Assembly: GCF_023744375.2 (NCBI RefSeq)
Contig: NZ_CP146284.1
Span: 2,852,001 to 2,916,000, forward strand
DNA: 64,000 nt
Reading direction: 5' to 3'
From: Parabacteroides sp. AD58
GTDB lineage: Bacteria; Bacteroidota; Bacteroidia; Bacteroidales; Tannerellaceae
The notes beneath the pieces are model-generated. The model was not told the origin of the DNA. It worked only from the letters and a program-made list of their open reading frames with translations, and made no database searches. The number at the start of each line of letters is the position of its first letter. Position 1 is the stretch's first letter. The translations under genes were made by a program, and so were the position numbers. Positions 42,473 to 49,935 of this stretch are shown one piece after another.

Positions 42473-43125
42473 AACAGTTGATTGAAAATTTTAAAAAACT
42501 GTATCCGCCATATGTTTCGGAAGTGACATCCATTTGTATTGAGGAAAAAGAGAATCAATCAAAAGCGCATGTTACATTCGATCGTTTAAATATCCAAGGC
42601 GTAGACGGTTTTGAAATTTCCAATCAAATTATTAAAGCGGCAAATAGCTTGTATGAAAAGGTAACTCAAAAAAAGCTCTTGAGAAGAGACTGTGATGGTA
42701 TCTTTCTGACAGAAAAGGAAGGTAAAACCTATTTGTTTCTATGCGAATTGAAAAGTAAGTTTACCGTTTCAGAAATAGCAAGTGCTAAAGATCAGATTAT
42801 CGGTTCTTATTTAAAGCTACACGCATTGTTAAGTCTTTTGCAAGTCTATAAACAAGAAGAATTGGTGATACGGGGTATCATTGCTTCATTTTCTCCAACA
42901 GACGAAATGCTTTCGTTCATGAGTAAGGAAATGGAAAATGATCAAGGAGCTATTCGGTTCTGCTACCAGCTGAATAGAGACGCTTTCTATCAGATGCCAA
43001 AGGAAAAATGTCTGGGCTATTATGATCCGTTATGTATGCGGGGAATAGACATTCACTATATTCCAGTACAAAACCAGACTTCCGAATATACGGTTCAGTT
43101 GGCCGATTTATTTGCAAAAGAATAA
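42469..43125 (+). CDS. Predicted PD-(D/E)xK-type nuclease, partner of the ATPase
   Basis: A 218-residue protein of no family I recognise. It contains a stretch with the layout of a PD-(D/E)xK nuclease: Asp76 in RRDCDGIFL, a short strand pair, Glu93 and Lys95 in YLFLCELKSKF, then a helix with DQIIGSYLKL, which offers the Gln and Tyr often seen in the RecB-like branch (QxxxY). The remainder has an N-terminal helical part and a C-terminal beta part ending VQLADLFAKE. The assignment is by motif spacing only. It overlaps the ATPase gene by 4 bp, ends 18 bp before the distal copy of the EEP repeat, and has no signal or membrane segment. Confidence 0.55.
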   Translation: MKQLIENFKKLYPPYVSEVTSICIEEKENQSKAHVTFDRLNIQGVDGFEISNQIIKAANSLYEKVTQKKLLRRDCDGIFLTEKEGKTYLFLCELKSKFTVSEIASAKDQIIGSYLKLHALLSLLQVYKQEELVIRGIIASFSPTDEMLSFMSKEMENDQGAIRFCYQLNRDAFYQMPKEKCLGYYDPLCMRGIDIHYIPVQNQTSEYTVQLADLFAKE

Positions 43126-43141
43126 AATATCCATATCAATA

Positions 43142-43252
43142 TACTTCTATTCCGACGAACTGAAAGGTCTCTCGTATGATTCCCCCGATACCCCCTACAG
43201 CGATCATAAGATGGTGGTATGGCAGGGATACTTTTTTGAAAGAAAAATATAG
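43142..43252 (+). pseudogene. Detached 3' end of the EEP gene
   Basis: An in-frame segment encodes YFYSDELKGLSYDSPD and then HKMVVWQGYFFERKI before TAG. It has no start codon or upstream domain. It is the former 3' end of the EEP gene, separated from the body by the inserted ATPase/nuclease genes, or a copy brought with them. Confidence 0.85.
43144..43227 (+). repeat. 84-bp direct repeat, right copy
   Basis: Partner of 41005-41088 (two mismatches). Past its end the sequence differs from that after the left copy, so the repeat boundary is sharp. Confidence 0.93.
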
Positions 43253-43293
43253 AAATTATACGATTACGTTTCTTTTTATCGGATAAAAACGAT

Positions 43294-43301
43294 TAAATTT
43301 G
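43294..43301 (+). promoter_or_regulatory. -7 promoter element for the three-gene membrane operon
   Basis: TAAATTTG matches TAnnTTTG, 39 bp before the ATG at 43341. A T-rich TTTTT run lies about 16 bp upstream. Confidence 0.55.
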
Positions 43302-43340
43302 TGAACTTTAAAAATATAGAATCATTTAGAAAAATCTATT

Positions 43341-43583
43341 ATGCGCTTTACCTTAAATAAAACAACTCGTTCCTTAATACAAAGTTCAACAGGGGTAGTC
43401 CCTTCAGAACAATCTCGGAAATCTGTATCCCAACAATTGGCTGGTGTGGACAAAAAGCGTAGTAGAATATATTCATGTCCGACAAAACGGTCTATTCACC
43501 CACGTGGATCTGTTTACATCCAAGCGGGACGTTTTTTGCATATAGAAGATGTACGCAGTTATTTATCCAAGCTTAAAAAATGA
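43341..43583 (+). CDS. Unknown small basic protein, first gene of a three-gene operon
   Basis: An 80-residue Lys/Arg/Ser-rich protein without signal peptide or membrane segment. Sequence blocks include RFTLNKTTRSLIQSSTG, then VDKKRSRIYSCPTKRSIHPR and a more ordered end GSVYIQAGRFLHIEDVRSYL. No family is recognised. It has its own TAnnTTTG promoter and its last codons overlap the next gene by ATGA, so it is translated together with the two membrane proteins that follow. A regulatory or adaptor role is possible, but nothing in the sequence decides it. Confidence 0.6.
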   Translation: MRFTLNKTTRSLIQSSTGVVPSEQSRKSVSQQLAGVDKKRSRIYSCPTKRSIHPRGSVYIQAGRFLHIEDVRSYLSKLKK

Positions 43584-44182
43584 ATCAGGATTATTCCTCT
43601 TTATACTCAGATTATAATAATGAGCTAAAACCTCTTGTCTCGGAGATTGAGGGGAGAACAGAAATGTTTGAAAAAGGGTTACTGACGCATTTGGCGACTA
43701 TGTTTGATGAGATAGCGCTTCATGCTCAGGCGAAAGCAGACTGTCAAGATGAAGAGGCGACTAAACATCTCAATCTTGCAGATGAATCGTTGCGTATCAG
43801 TATTAAAGACAGTTATCAGACGCTTATAATGGTGATCGACAAAAACATTAAAGCTTTTAGTCGTCAAGTGGGTAAGAGTCTATCAAAGTTAAGTGGAGGG
43901 CGTTTTGTTGGTTTGTTCAAATCACAATTGAAAAATGCGAGAGAATATATAAACGCCGAAGACTATAAAAATGCATATAAGGAATATAGTAAGTTAGAAG
44001 AAGCTTGTAATAAACAAATTCCAGAAGTTATAACTCACGGTACGAGTTGTGTCCGTGTATGGGGAACAATTCTGGAATGGCTCTTAAGTATTTGTATTTC
44101 TGTAGGGGTGGGGATCGTTGTCTCATGTTATTCTACGGAAATCAAGGGCTTTATGAGATACTTAATTGATTGGCTGTCATGA
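43580..44182 (+). CDS. Unknown helical protein with C-terminal membrane anchor (first of two)
   Basis: A 200-residue protein that is helical throughout (NELKPLVSEIEGRTEMFEKG, DSYQTLIMVIDKNIKAFSRQ, EYINAEDYKNAYKEYSKLEE) and has one hydrophobic segment near the end (WLLSICISVGVGIVVSCYST). The last 16 residues follow that segment. The YINAEDYKNAYKEYSKLEE piece resembles a single TPR-like hairpin. It has the same plan as the next protein: about 150 soluble helical residues and one terminal membrane helix. It overlaps both neighbours by 4 bp. No family is recognised; the soluble part should face the cytoplasm because there is no signal peptide. Confidence 0.65.
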   Translation: MNQDYSSLYSDYNNELKPLVSEIEGRTEMFEKGLLTHLATMFDEIALHAQAKADCQDEEATKHLNLADESLRISIKDSYQTLIMVIDKNIKAFSRQVGKSLSKLSGGRFVGLFKSQLKNAREYINAEDYKNAYKEYSKLEEACNKQIPEVITHGTSCVRVWGTILEWLLSICISVGVGIVVSCYSTEIKGFMRYLIDWLS

Positions 44183-44796
44183 GTGAGGAAGATAAGCTGC
44201 AGAATGATATATTGTTGTATTATTGTGAAAATATTCGTCCCTTATTATTGGAGTTGAAGCTGAGACGCGGTGACGATCATTTATTGGGTATCAATAATGA
44301 AATTCGTGCGTTGAACGATCATATTGCTAGATGTTACTCTGAAAATATCACTTCTCAACAGCGAATGGAACAATTATCCAAAGCAGAAGGACATGTACGT
44401 CGTCTTATTTTGGATTGCTTTAAGCAACTCAATATGGATTTGTTTAGCAAAATAGAGTCTATTGAGAAAAAGTATTATAGTAATTTGTGGTTGTATTGGG
44501 GAGAGAATGGAGAATTTTGGGAACAATATACATCTTTCCGTTCTAAAGCCCAAGAGAATGTTTTGCTAGCTAAAAAGAAAGAAGCGTTCGATCAAGATGA
44601 GGCTTTAGCAAAATATGAGATTGCGTTTCAGTGTTACAGGGAGATGGAAAATATGCTTCTACAGAAAAAGAAAGAATTATGTTGGTCCCGAATATACCGT
44701 TGGGGAACATATATTTCTAAATGGGGTAAATTTGTTCTAATAACATTCATACTCTCTTTAATTGCCTCCGTTATAAGTTTGTTTCTGATAGGATAG
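44179..44796 (+). CDS. Unknown helical protein with C-terminal membrane anchor (second of two)
   Basis: A 205-residue protein, helical, with a terminal membrane segment (FVLITFILSLIASVISLFLIG) ending at the very C-terminus. The N-terminal part (YYCENIRPLLLELKLRRGDD) and the closing helix before the membrane (DEALAKYEIAFQCYREMENM) correspond in position to parts of the preceding protein, so the two are probably distant paralogues. The ATG at 44179, giving an ATGA overlap, is preferred over a TTG nine bases upstream. It ends 27 bp before the capsule epimerase gene. Confidence 0.65.
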   Translation: MSEEDKLQNDILLYYCENIRPLLLELKLRRGDDHLLGINNEIRALNDHIARCYSENITSQQRMEQLSKAEGHVRRLILDCFKQLNMDLFSKIESIEKKYYSNLWLYWGENGEFWEQYTSFRSKAQENVLLAKKKEAFDQDEALAKYEIAFQCYREMENMLLQKKKELCWSRIYRWGTYISKWGKFVLITFILSLIASVISLFLIG

Positions 44797-44823
44797 ATGT
44801 AATAAACTCAAAAACTAAACAAT

Positions 44824-45792
44824 ATGAACGTACTCGTAACCGGAGGAGCCGGGTTTATAGGCTCTAATCTTTGTGAACATTTATTGGCAAATGGACATAC
44901 AGTCCGTTGCTTGGATAATTTTGCAACCGGTAAGCCGGAAAATATTTTCCCCTTATTGGAAAAATATCCGGAAACATTTACTTTACAGGTCGGAGATATC
45001 CGTAACCTCGACGATTGCCGGAAAGCTGTAGAAGGCGTGGAATATGTACTACACGAAGCCGCATTAGGTTCTGTACCTCGTAGTATCAAAGATCCTATTA
45101 CAACGAACGATGTCAATATCGGAGGCTTTATGAATATGATCGTAGCTTCGCGTGATGCCGGAATCAAGCGTTTTGTCTTTGCTGCCAGTTCTTCTACCTA
45201 TGGGGATAGCAAGTCTTTACCGAAGGTAGAGGATGTAATCGGAAAGCCGCTTTCTCCGTATGCGATTACAAAGTATGTAGATGAATTATATGCAGATGTG
45301 TTTGCCCGTACTTATCAATTTGAGTATATCGGTCTCCGTTACTTTAATGTATTTGGCCGTCGGCAAGATCCGTTTGGAGCGTATGCCGCTGTTATTCCAT
45401 TGTTTGTAAAGAAATTTATGGCACACGAAGCTCCGAATATCAATGGTGATGGTGAATATAGCCGTGATTTTACTTACATTGACAATGTGATCCAGATGAA
45501 TATGTTGGCGTTGACTACAGAAAATCCGGATGCTGTCAATCAGATTTACAATACGGCTTTTGGCGAACGTACGACTTTGAACCAACTGGTACAGTATTTG
45601 AAAGAATATTTGTCTGATTTTGATCCGGAAATTGCGAAGATCGAACCGACACATGGACCGAATCGGGCTGGCGATATACCTCATTCTTTAGCTTGTGTGG
45701 ACAAAGCAAAGAAATTATTGGGTTATGATCCGAAATACAGCATGAAAGACGGTTTGAAAGAGGCTGTTAAATGGTATTGGGAAAATATTTGA
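44824..45792 (+). CDS. NAD-dependent UDP-HexNAc 4-epimerase (WbpP/TviC-like)
   Basis: A 322-residue extended short-chain dehydrogenase. NAD binding is at NVLVTGGAGFIGSNLCEHLL; the catalytic Ser-Tyr-Lys set is in AASSSTYGDSK and SPYAITKYVDEL (Tyr146, Lys150); RYFNVFGRRQDPFGAYAAVI and YSRDFTYIDNVIQMN are typical of the UDP-GlcNAc/GalNAc or UDP-GlcNAcA/GalNAcA 4-epimerases. It is followed by a nucleotide-sugar dehydrogenase, the same pairing as TviC-TviB of Vi antigen, which makes UDP-GalNAcA. It starts the capsule-type gene series. Confidence 0.88.
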   Translation: MNVLVTGGAGFIGSNLCEHLLANGHTVRCLDNFATGKPENIFPLLEKYPETFTLQVGDIRNLDDCRKAVEGVEYVLHEAALGSVPRSIKDPITTNDVNIGGFMNMIVASRDAGIKRFVFAASSSTYGDSKSLPKVEDVIGKPLSPYAITKYVDELYADVFARTYQFEYIGLRYFNVFGRRQDPFGAYAAVIPLFVKKFMAHEAPNINGDGEYSRDFTYIDNVIQMNMLALTTENPDAVNQIYNTAFGERTTLNQLVQYLKEYLSDFDPEIAKIEPTHGPNRAGDIPHSLACVDKAKKLLGYDPKYSMKDGLKEAVKWYWENI

Positions 45793-45851
45793 GGTAGTTG
45801 GATCGTTTCGAATACTACTTTTTATTTTAAAGTCGGAAAGAAATATTAATT

Positions 45852-47129
45852 ATGAATAAAATGAATAACGAAACAAAAATCTGTGTCATTGGGTTAGGGT
45901 ATGTTGGTTTACCTTTAGCTCGTTTATTTTCAACAAAGTACAAAACGGTAGGATTTGATATGAATCCTAACCGAGTAAAAGCCCTAATGGATGGACATGA
46001 TGCTACATTAGAGGTCAGTGATGAATTGTTACAAAGTGCCATTGCAAATGGCTTTGTTTGTACCAGTGATATAGAGGCTATTCGAGATTGTAATTTTTAT
46101 GTAGTAGCTGTTCCGACTCCGGTTGATGAAAACAACAATCCAGATTTAACACCGTTGTATGGTGCCAGTACGACAGTAGGTAAGGTAATTTCTAAGGGAG
46201 ATATTGTAGTTTATGAATCTACCGTTTATCCGGGCGTGACAGAAGATGAATGTATTCCGGTTGTAGAGCAAGTTTCTGGTTTGAAATTTAATGAAGATTT
46301 CTTTGCAGGTTATTCACCGGAACGTATTAATCCGGGGGATAAATTGCATACGGTAGAAAAAATCAAGAAAGTAACTTCTGGTTCTACGCCGGAAATCGGA
46401 CAAAAAGTCAATGAAATTTATGCTTCTGTGATTACGGCTGGTACACATTTGGCTCCCAGTATTAAAGTGGCCGAAGCAGCGAAAGTAATTGAAAATTCTC
46501 AACGTGATATCAACATTGCTTTTGTAAATGAACTCTCACATATTTTTACAAAAATGAATATTGATACTTCTGATGTACTTGAAGCTGCTAGTACTAAATG
46601 GAATTTTCTACCTTTTAAACCAGGATTAGTAGGAGGTCACTGTATCGGAGTTGATCCATATTATTTGGCACAATGTGCTCAGCATCATGGTTATAATCCT
46701 GAGATTATCTTGGCTGGTCGTCGTATGAACGATGGCATGGGAGAGTATGTTGCTACTGAAACCGTTAAGCATATGCTTAAGAAAGGCATTCAGGTACTCA
46801 ACTCTGAAATCATTATCCTTGGCTTCACATTCAAGGAGAACTGTCCTGACGTTCGAAATACCAAAGTTATCGATATCTATCGTACCCTCAAGGAGTATAA
46901 TGTTAACGTAACCGTTTACGATCCATGGGCTAATCCTGCTATCGCAAAGCACGAGTATGGTATTGATGTAGTCAACGAACTCCCTTCAGAGAAGTTTGAT
47001 GCAGCTATTGCTGCCGTAGCACACAAGAAGTTCGAAGAAATGGATGTTCTATCCCTCCTCAAGGACAAGCACGTTATTTTCGATGTGAAGTGTACACTCG
47101 ACCGCAACATTATTGATGCACGTTTGTAA
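45852..47129 (+). CDS. UDP-N-acetyl-hexosamine 6-dehydrogenase (TviB/WbpA-like)
   Basis: A 425-residue UDP-sugar dehydrogenase that oxidises C6 of a UDP-HexNAc to the uronic acid in two NAD-dependent steps. The N-terminal Rossmann fold (KICVIGLGYVGLPLARLFST), the stretch YESTVYPGVTEDECIPVVE, YSPERINPGDKLHTVEKIKK, the catalytic Cys264 in VGGHCIGVDPYYLAQ, and the C-terminal UDP-binding domain (ILGFTFKENCPDVRNTKVID) are all present. With the epimerase upstream it probably supplies UDP-GalNAcA or UDP-GlcNAcA. By eye, codon use changes from AT-ending to more C-ending codons after about position 46690, which suggests an allelic recombination point within the gene. A second ATG four codons in is an alternative start. 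Confidence 0.92.
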   Translation: MNKMNNETKICVIGLGYVGLPLARLFSTKYKTVGFDMNPNRVKALMDGHDATLEVSDELLQSAIANGFVCTSDIEAIRDCNFYVVAVPTPVDENNNPDLTPLYGASTTVGKVISKGDIVVYESTVYPGVTEDECIPVVEQVSGLKFNEDFFAGYSPERINPGDKLHTVEKIKKVTSGSTPEIGQKVNEIYASVITAGTHLAPSIKVAEAAKVIENSQRDINIAFVNELSHIFTKMNIDTSDVLEAASTKWNFLPFKPGLVGGHCIGVDPYYLAQCAQHHGYNPEIILAGRRMNDGMGEYVATETVKHMLKKGIQVLNSEIIILGFTFKENCPDVRNTKVIDIYRTLKEYNVNVTVYDPWANPAIAKHEYGIDVVNELPSEKFDAAIAAVAHKKFEEMDVLSLLKDKHVIFDVKCTLDRNIIDARL

Positions 47130-47159
47130 GCCATAAGGTCAATATAAATACAACCTCAA

Positions 47160-47212
47160 AACTGGCAGCACAGGTGGAACGAAAGCTCGAAGTTCGATAC
47201 TTCCTGCCAGTT
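47160..47212 (+). other. Small tRNA-like fold between the dehydrogenase and flippase genes
   Basis: A 9-bp stem (AACTGGCAG with CTGCCAGTT) encloses a second hairpin, GAAG-TTCGATA-CTTC, that abuts its 3' arm. This is the relation of the T-arm to the acceptor stem in a tRNA, and TTCGATA fits the T-loop consensus TTCRANN. There is no anticodon arm (only 53 nt in total), so it is not a functional tRNA. It could be a tRNA remnant, a structured leader, or chance. Confidence 0.4.
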
Positions 47213-47242
47213 CAACTAATTATTTAATATTGCAAATGTACG

Positions 47243-48772
47243 ATGTTGAATTCTTCTACAAATAATAAACGCATAGCAAAAAATACATTGTTGTTATATT
47301 TCCGAATGTTGTTCACTATGATTGTGGGCTTATTTACCTCGCGCGTTATTTTGAATGCATTGGGAGTAGAAGATTTTGGTATATACAATGTAGTTGGTGG
47401 AGTTGTTGCAATGTTTTCCATGATATCAGGTTCATTGAATGCAGCAATTAGCAGATTTTTAACCTATGAGCTTGGATCAGGAAATAAAGGAAATCTAAAT
47501 AAGGTATTTTCATCAGCTGTAACTATCCAAATCCTATTGGCTGTAATAATTATAGTCTTTGCAGAAACTATTGGTATTTGGTTCTTGAACACTCACATGA
47601 CTATACCTGAAAACAGAATAGGTGCAGCAAATTGGGTATATCAATTTTCTATTTTAACATTTGCTATTAACCTAATTAACGTACCTTTTAATGCTTCGAT
47701 TATTTCTCATGAACAAATGTCCGTATTCGCATATATTAGTATTATTGAGGTTCTAGGAAAGTTAGTAATAGCTTATGGAGTATACGTTTCGCCTATGGAT
47801 AAACTTATTTTTTACTCTATGCTTTTGAGCTTAATGTCAGTTGTGTTATGGGCAATATACGTAAGCTATTGCAAAATACACTTTGAGGAATGCACATATC
47901 ATATTTCGTTCGATAGAGATCTATTAAAAAAAATGTTTTCATTTGCAGGATGGAATTTCATTGGTGCATCTGCAGCCGTTCTTAGAGATCAGGGTGGAAA
48001 TATTATTATTAATATTTTCTTTGGACCAGCAGTAAATGCTGCCAGAGGAATAGCAATGCAAGTAAGTGGGGCAGTTCAAGGATTTGTTGCTAATTTTCAA
48101 ACAGCATTAAACCCTCAGATTACCAAAAACTATGCTTCAGGTAATTACGACTATATGATGAAACTGGTTTTTCAAGGTGCACGTCTCTCGTATTGTATTA
48201 TGTTCATTCTTGCTTTGCCTATTATTATTACAGCACCGTATTTGTTGTATCTTTGGTTAGGAATAGTTCCGGAACATACAGTGAACTTTGTTAGATTAGT
48301 TCTTATATTTGCGTTAAGTGAGACCTTAGCTGGACCACTTATTACTGCAATGCTTGCAACTGGCAATATTCGTAACTATCAAATAGCAGTAGGAAGTTTT
48401 CAATTGCTTAATGTGCCAATCTCTTATGTGTGTCTTAAACTTGGATTACCGGCAGAATCGGTACTTGTAATATCTATAGTAATATCTGTTGTTTGCGAGT
48501 TTGTTAGATTGTGGATGCTGAGAAGTATGATTCGTATTTCAGCAAGGGCATTTTTAAAAAATGTTTATCTCAACGTAATTGTATGTTCTGTTATCGCATT
48601 CATTTTACCTTATGTTGTTAACCATTTCTTGCCACAAAATTTATACTCTTTTTTATTAGTATGTGTAGTTTCAGTTATTAGTGCTTGTGCATCAATATAC
48701 TACGTTGGCTTGAATAAACCGGAGAAGAATATGGTTAAATCACAACTTATAAAACTTAAGAATAAGTTATAA
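47243..48772 (+). CDS. Wzx-type polysaccharide flippase
   Basis: A 509-residue integral membrane protein with 12 to 14 hydrophobic segments, of the MOP/MATE superfamily. The start (LLYFRMLFTMIVGLFTSRVI, then NVVGGVVAMFSMISGSLNAA) and FSFAGWNFIGASAAVLRDQG with NIFFGPAVNAARGIAMQVSG are typical of Bacteroidetes Wzx proteins. It should move undecaprenyl-pyrophosphate-linked repeat units across the inner membrane. Its stop shares a base with the start of the next gene (TAATG), so translation is coupled. AT-rich codon use. Confidence 0.92.
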   Translation: MLNSSTNNKRIAKNTLLLYFRMLFTMIVGLFTSRVILNALGVEDFGIYNVVGGVVAMFSMISGSLNAAISRFLTYELGSGNKGNLNKVFSSAVTIQILLAVIIIVFAETIGIWFLNTHMTIPENRIGAANWVYQFSILTFAINLINVPFNASIISHEQMSVFAYISIIEVLGKLVIAYGVYVSPMDKLIFYSMLLSLMSVVLWAIYVSYCKIHFEECTYHISFDRDLLKKMFSFAGWNFIGASAAVLRDQGGNIIINIFFGPAVNAARGIAMQVSGAVQGFVANFQTALNPQITKNYASGNYDYMMKLVFQGARLSYCIMFILALPIIITAPYLLYLWLGIVPEHTVNFVRLVLIFALSETLAGPLITAMLATGNIRNYQIAVGSFQLLNVPISYVCLKLGLPAESVLVISIVISVVCEFVRLWMLRSMIRISARAFLKNVYLNVIVCSVIAFILPYVVNHFLPQNLYSFLLVCVVSVISACASIYYVGLNKPEKNMVKSQLIKLKNKL

Positions 48773-49935
48773 TGGTTAATATCATCAATAAAGCTGATTG
48801 CTGTGGATGTACCGCTTGTGCTAGTATTTGTACACATAGTGCAATTACAATGCAACCTGATATTGAAGGTTTCCTTTATCCTGCCGTAAATAGTGACCTA
48901 TGTACTAATTGCGGTTTATGTGAGAAGGTCTGCCCGACAACTTATTACGATGCATTGGATAAAGCTATGTCATCCCCTAAGATTTATGCTTTGCGTAATC
49001 GGGATTCTAAAATTTTAAAGACTTCTTCAAGCGGTGGTGTATTTGCTGAACTTGTGTCATATACATTATCTAAGGATGGCGTAGTTTATGGAGCTGTATA
49101 CGATGAAAACTTTCATGTTATTCATAGATTAGCCAAGAATGAGACGGAAGCATTGCAAATCAGAGGATCAAAATATGTACAGAGTGATCTCCGAGGAATA
49201 TATAAGGATATAAGAGATCAATTACGAAAAAATCAGTTTGTCTTATTTAGTGGTACCCCATGTCAAGTTCAAGGTCTTAAGAATTTTTTAATAAAACCTT
49301 ATGTCAACCTCTTAACGGTTGATATAATGTGTCACTGTGTTCCATCTCCCCGTGTATATGATGATTATCTTCATTTCATACAGAAAACGTTTAAAAGCTC
49401 CATCTCATCTATTTTTATGAAAGACAAAACATTAGGATGGGGTAAGCAAAGATTACGTATATCATTTTCTGACGGTAAAGAAATATTTGATACTCCTGAA
49501 TCAAATCTGTGGAATCAACTATTTTACTCTCAACTAATATCACGTCCTTCATGTCATGAATGTCGATTTTCAAATTATCAACATCCTGGAGATTTAACTA
49601 TTGGAGATTATTGGGGTATCGAAAAGGTTCATCCTGAATTTTACGACTCAAATGGGGTTTCCCTATTATTCACAAATACTGATAAGGGAGAAACTGTATT
49701 TAGTGATATAAAAGATAGTTTCTTCTTTATTGAGAGTACAAAAGATCATTGTGTTCAACCCAATCTCATATCTCCTGTTGAGTCTAATCCTTTGAGAGAA
49801 ATGTTTTGGTTAGATTATGATAAAAAAACTTTCCGCTCCATTGCTGTAAAGTATTTTAATTATGGTCTTCGAAACAAGGTAAAGGGGAAATTGAGAAGTA
49901 TCGTTAAAAATGTTATTCATATATGTCGCGTATGA
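48772..49935 (+). CDS. F420-hydrogenase beta-subunit-like iron-sulfur protein of polysaccharide loci
   Basis: A 387-residue protein with two N-terminal 4Fe-4S motifs (CCGCTACASIC and CTNCGLCEKVCP) followed by the FrhB N- and C-domain (TSSSGGVFAELVSYTLSKDG, GSKYVQSDLRGIYKDIRDQL, FSGTPCQVQGLKNFL, LTIGDYWGIEKVHPEFYD). Such proteins are found in many exopolysaccharide loci, almost always next to a polysaccharide pyruvyltransferase as here. Their reaction is not settled; flavin-dependent redox modification of a sugar is likely. It overlaps both neighbours. Confidence 0.88.
   Translation: MVNIINKADCCGCTACASICTHSAITMQPDIEGFLYPAVNSDLCTNCGLCEKVCPTTYYDALDKAMSSPKIYALRNRDSKILKTSSSGGVFAELVSYTLSKDGVVYGAVYDENFHVIHRLAKNETEALQIRGSKYVQSDLRGIYKDIRDQLRKNQFVLFSGTPCQVQGLKNFLIKPYVNLLTVDIMCHCVPSPRVYDDYLHFIQKTFKSSISSIFMKDKTLGWGKQRLRISFSDGKEIFDTPESNLWNQLFYSQLISRPSCHECRFSNYQHPGDLTIGDYWGIEKVHPEFYDSNGVSLLFTNTDKGETVFSDIKDSFFFIESTKDHCVQPNLISPVESNPLREMFWLDYDKKTFRSIAVKYFNYGLRNKVKGKLRSIVKNVIHICRV

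Noticed and set aside
43341..43583. Reading the 80-aa basic protein as part of the EEP-gene duplication
   Set aside because: The duplication ends at 43227 and the remnant frame stops at 43252; the small gene has its own promoter and overlaps the next gene.
47160..47212. True tRNA gene
   Set aside because: The fold lacks an anticodon arm and is about 20 nt too short.
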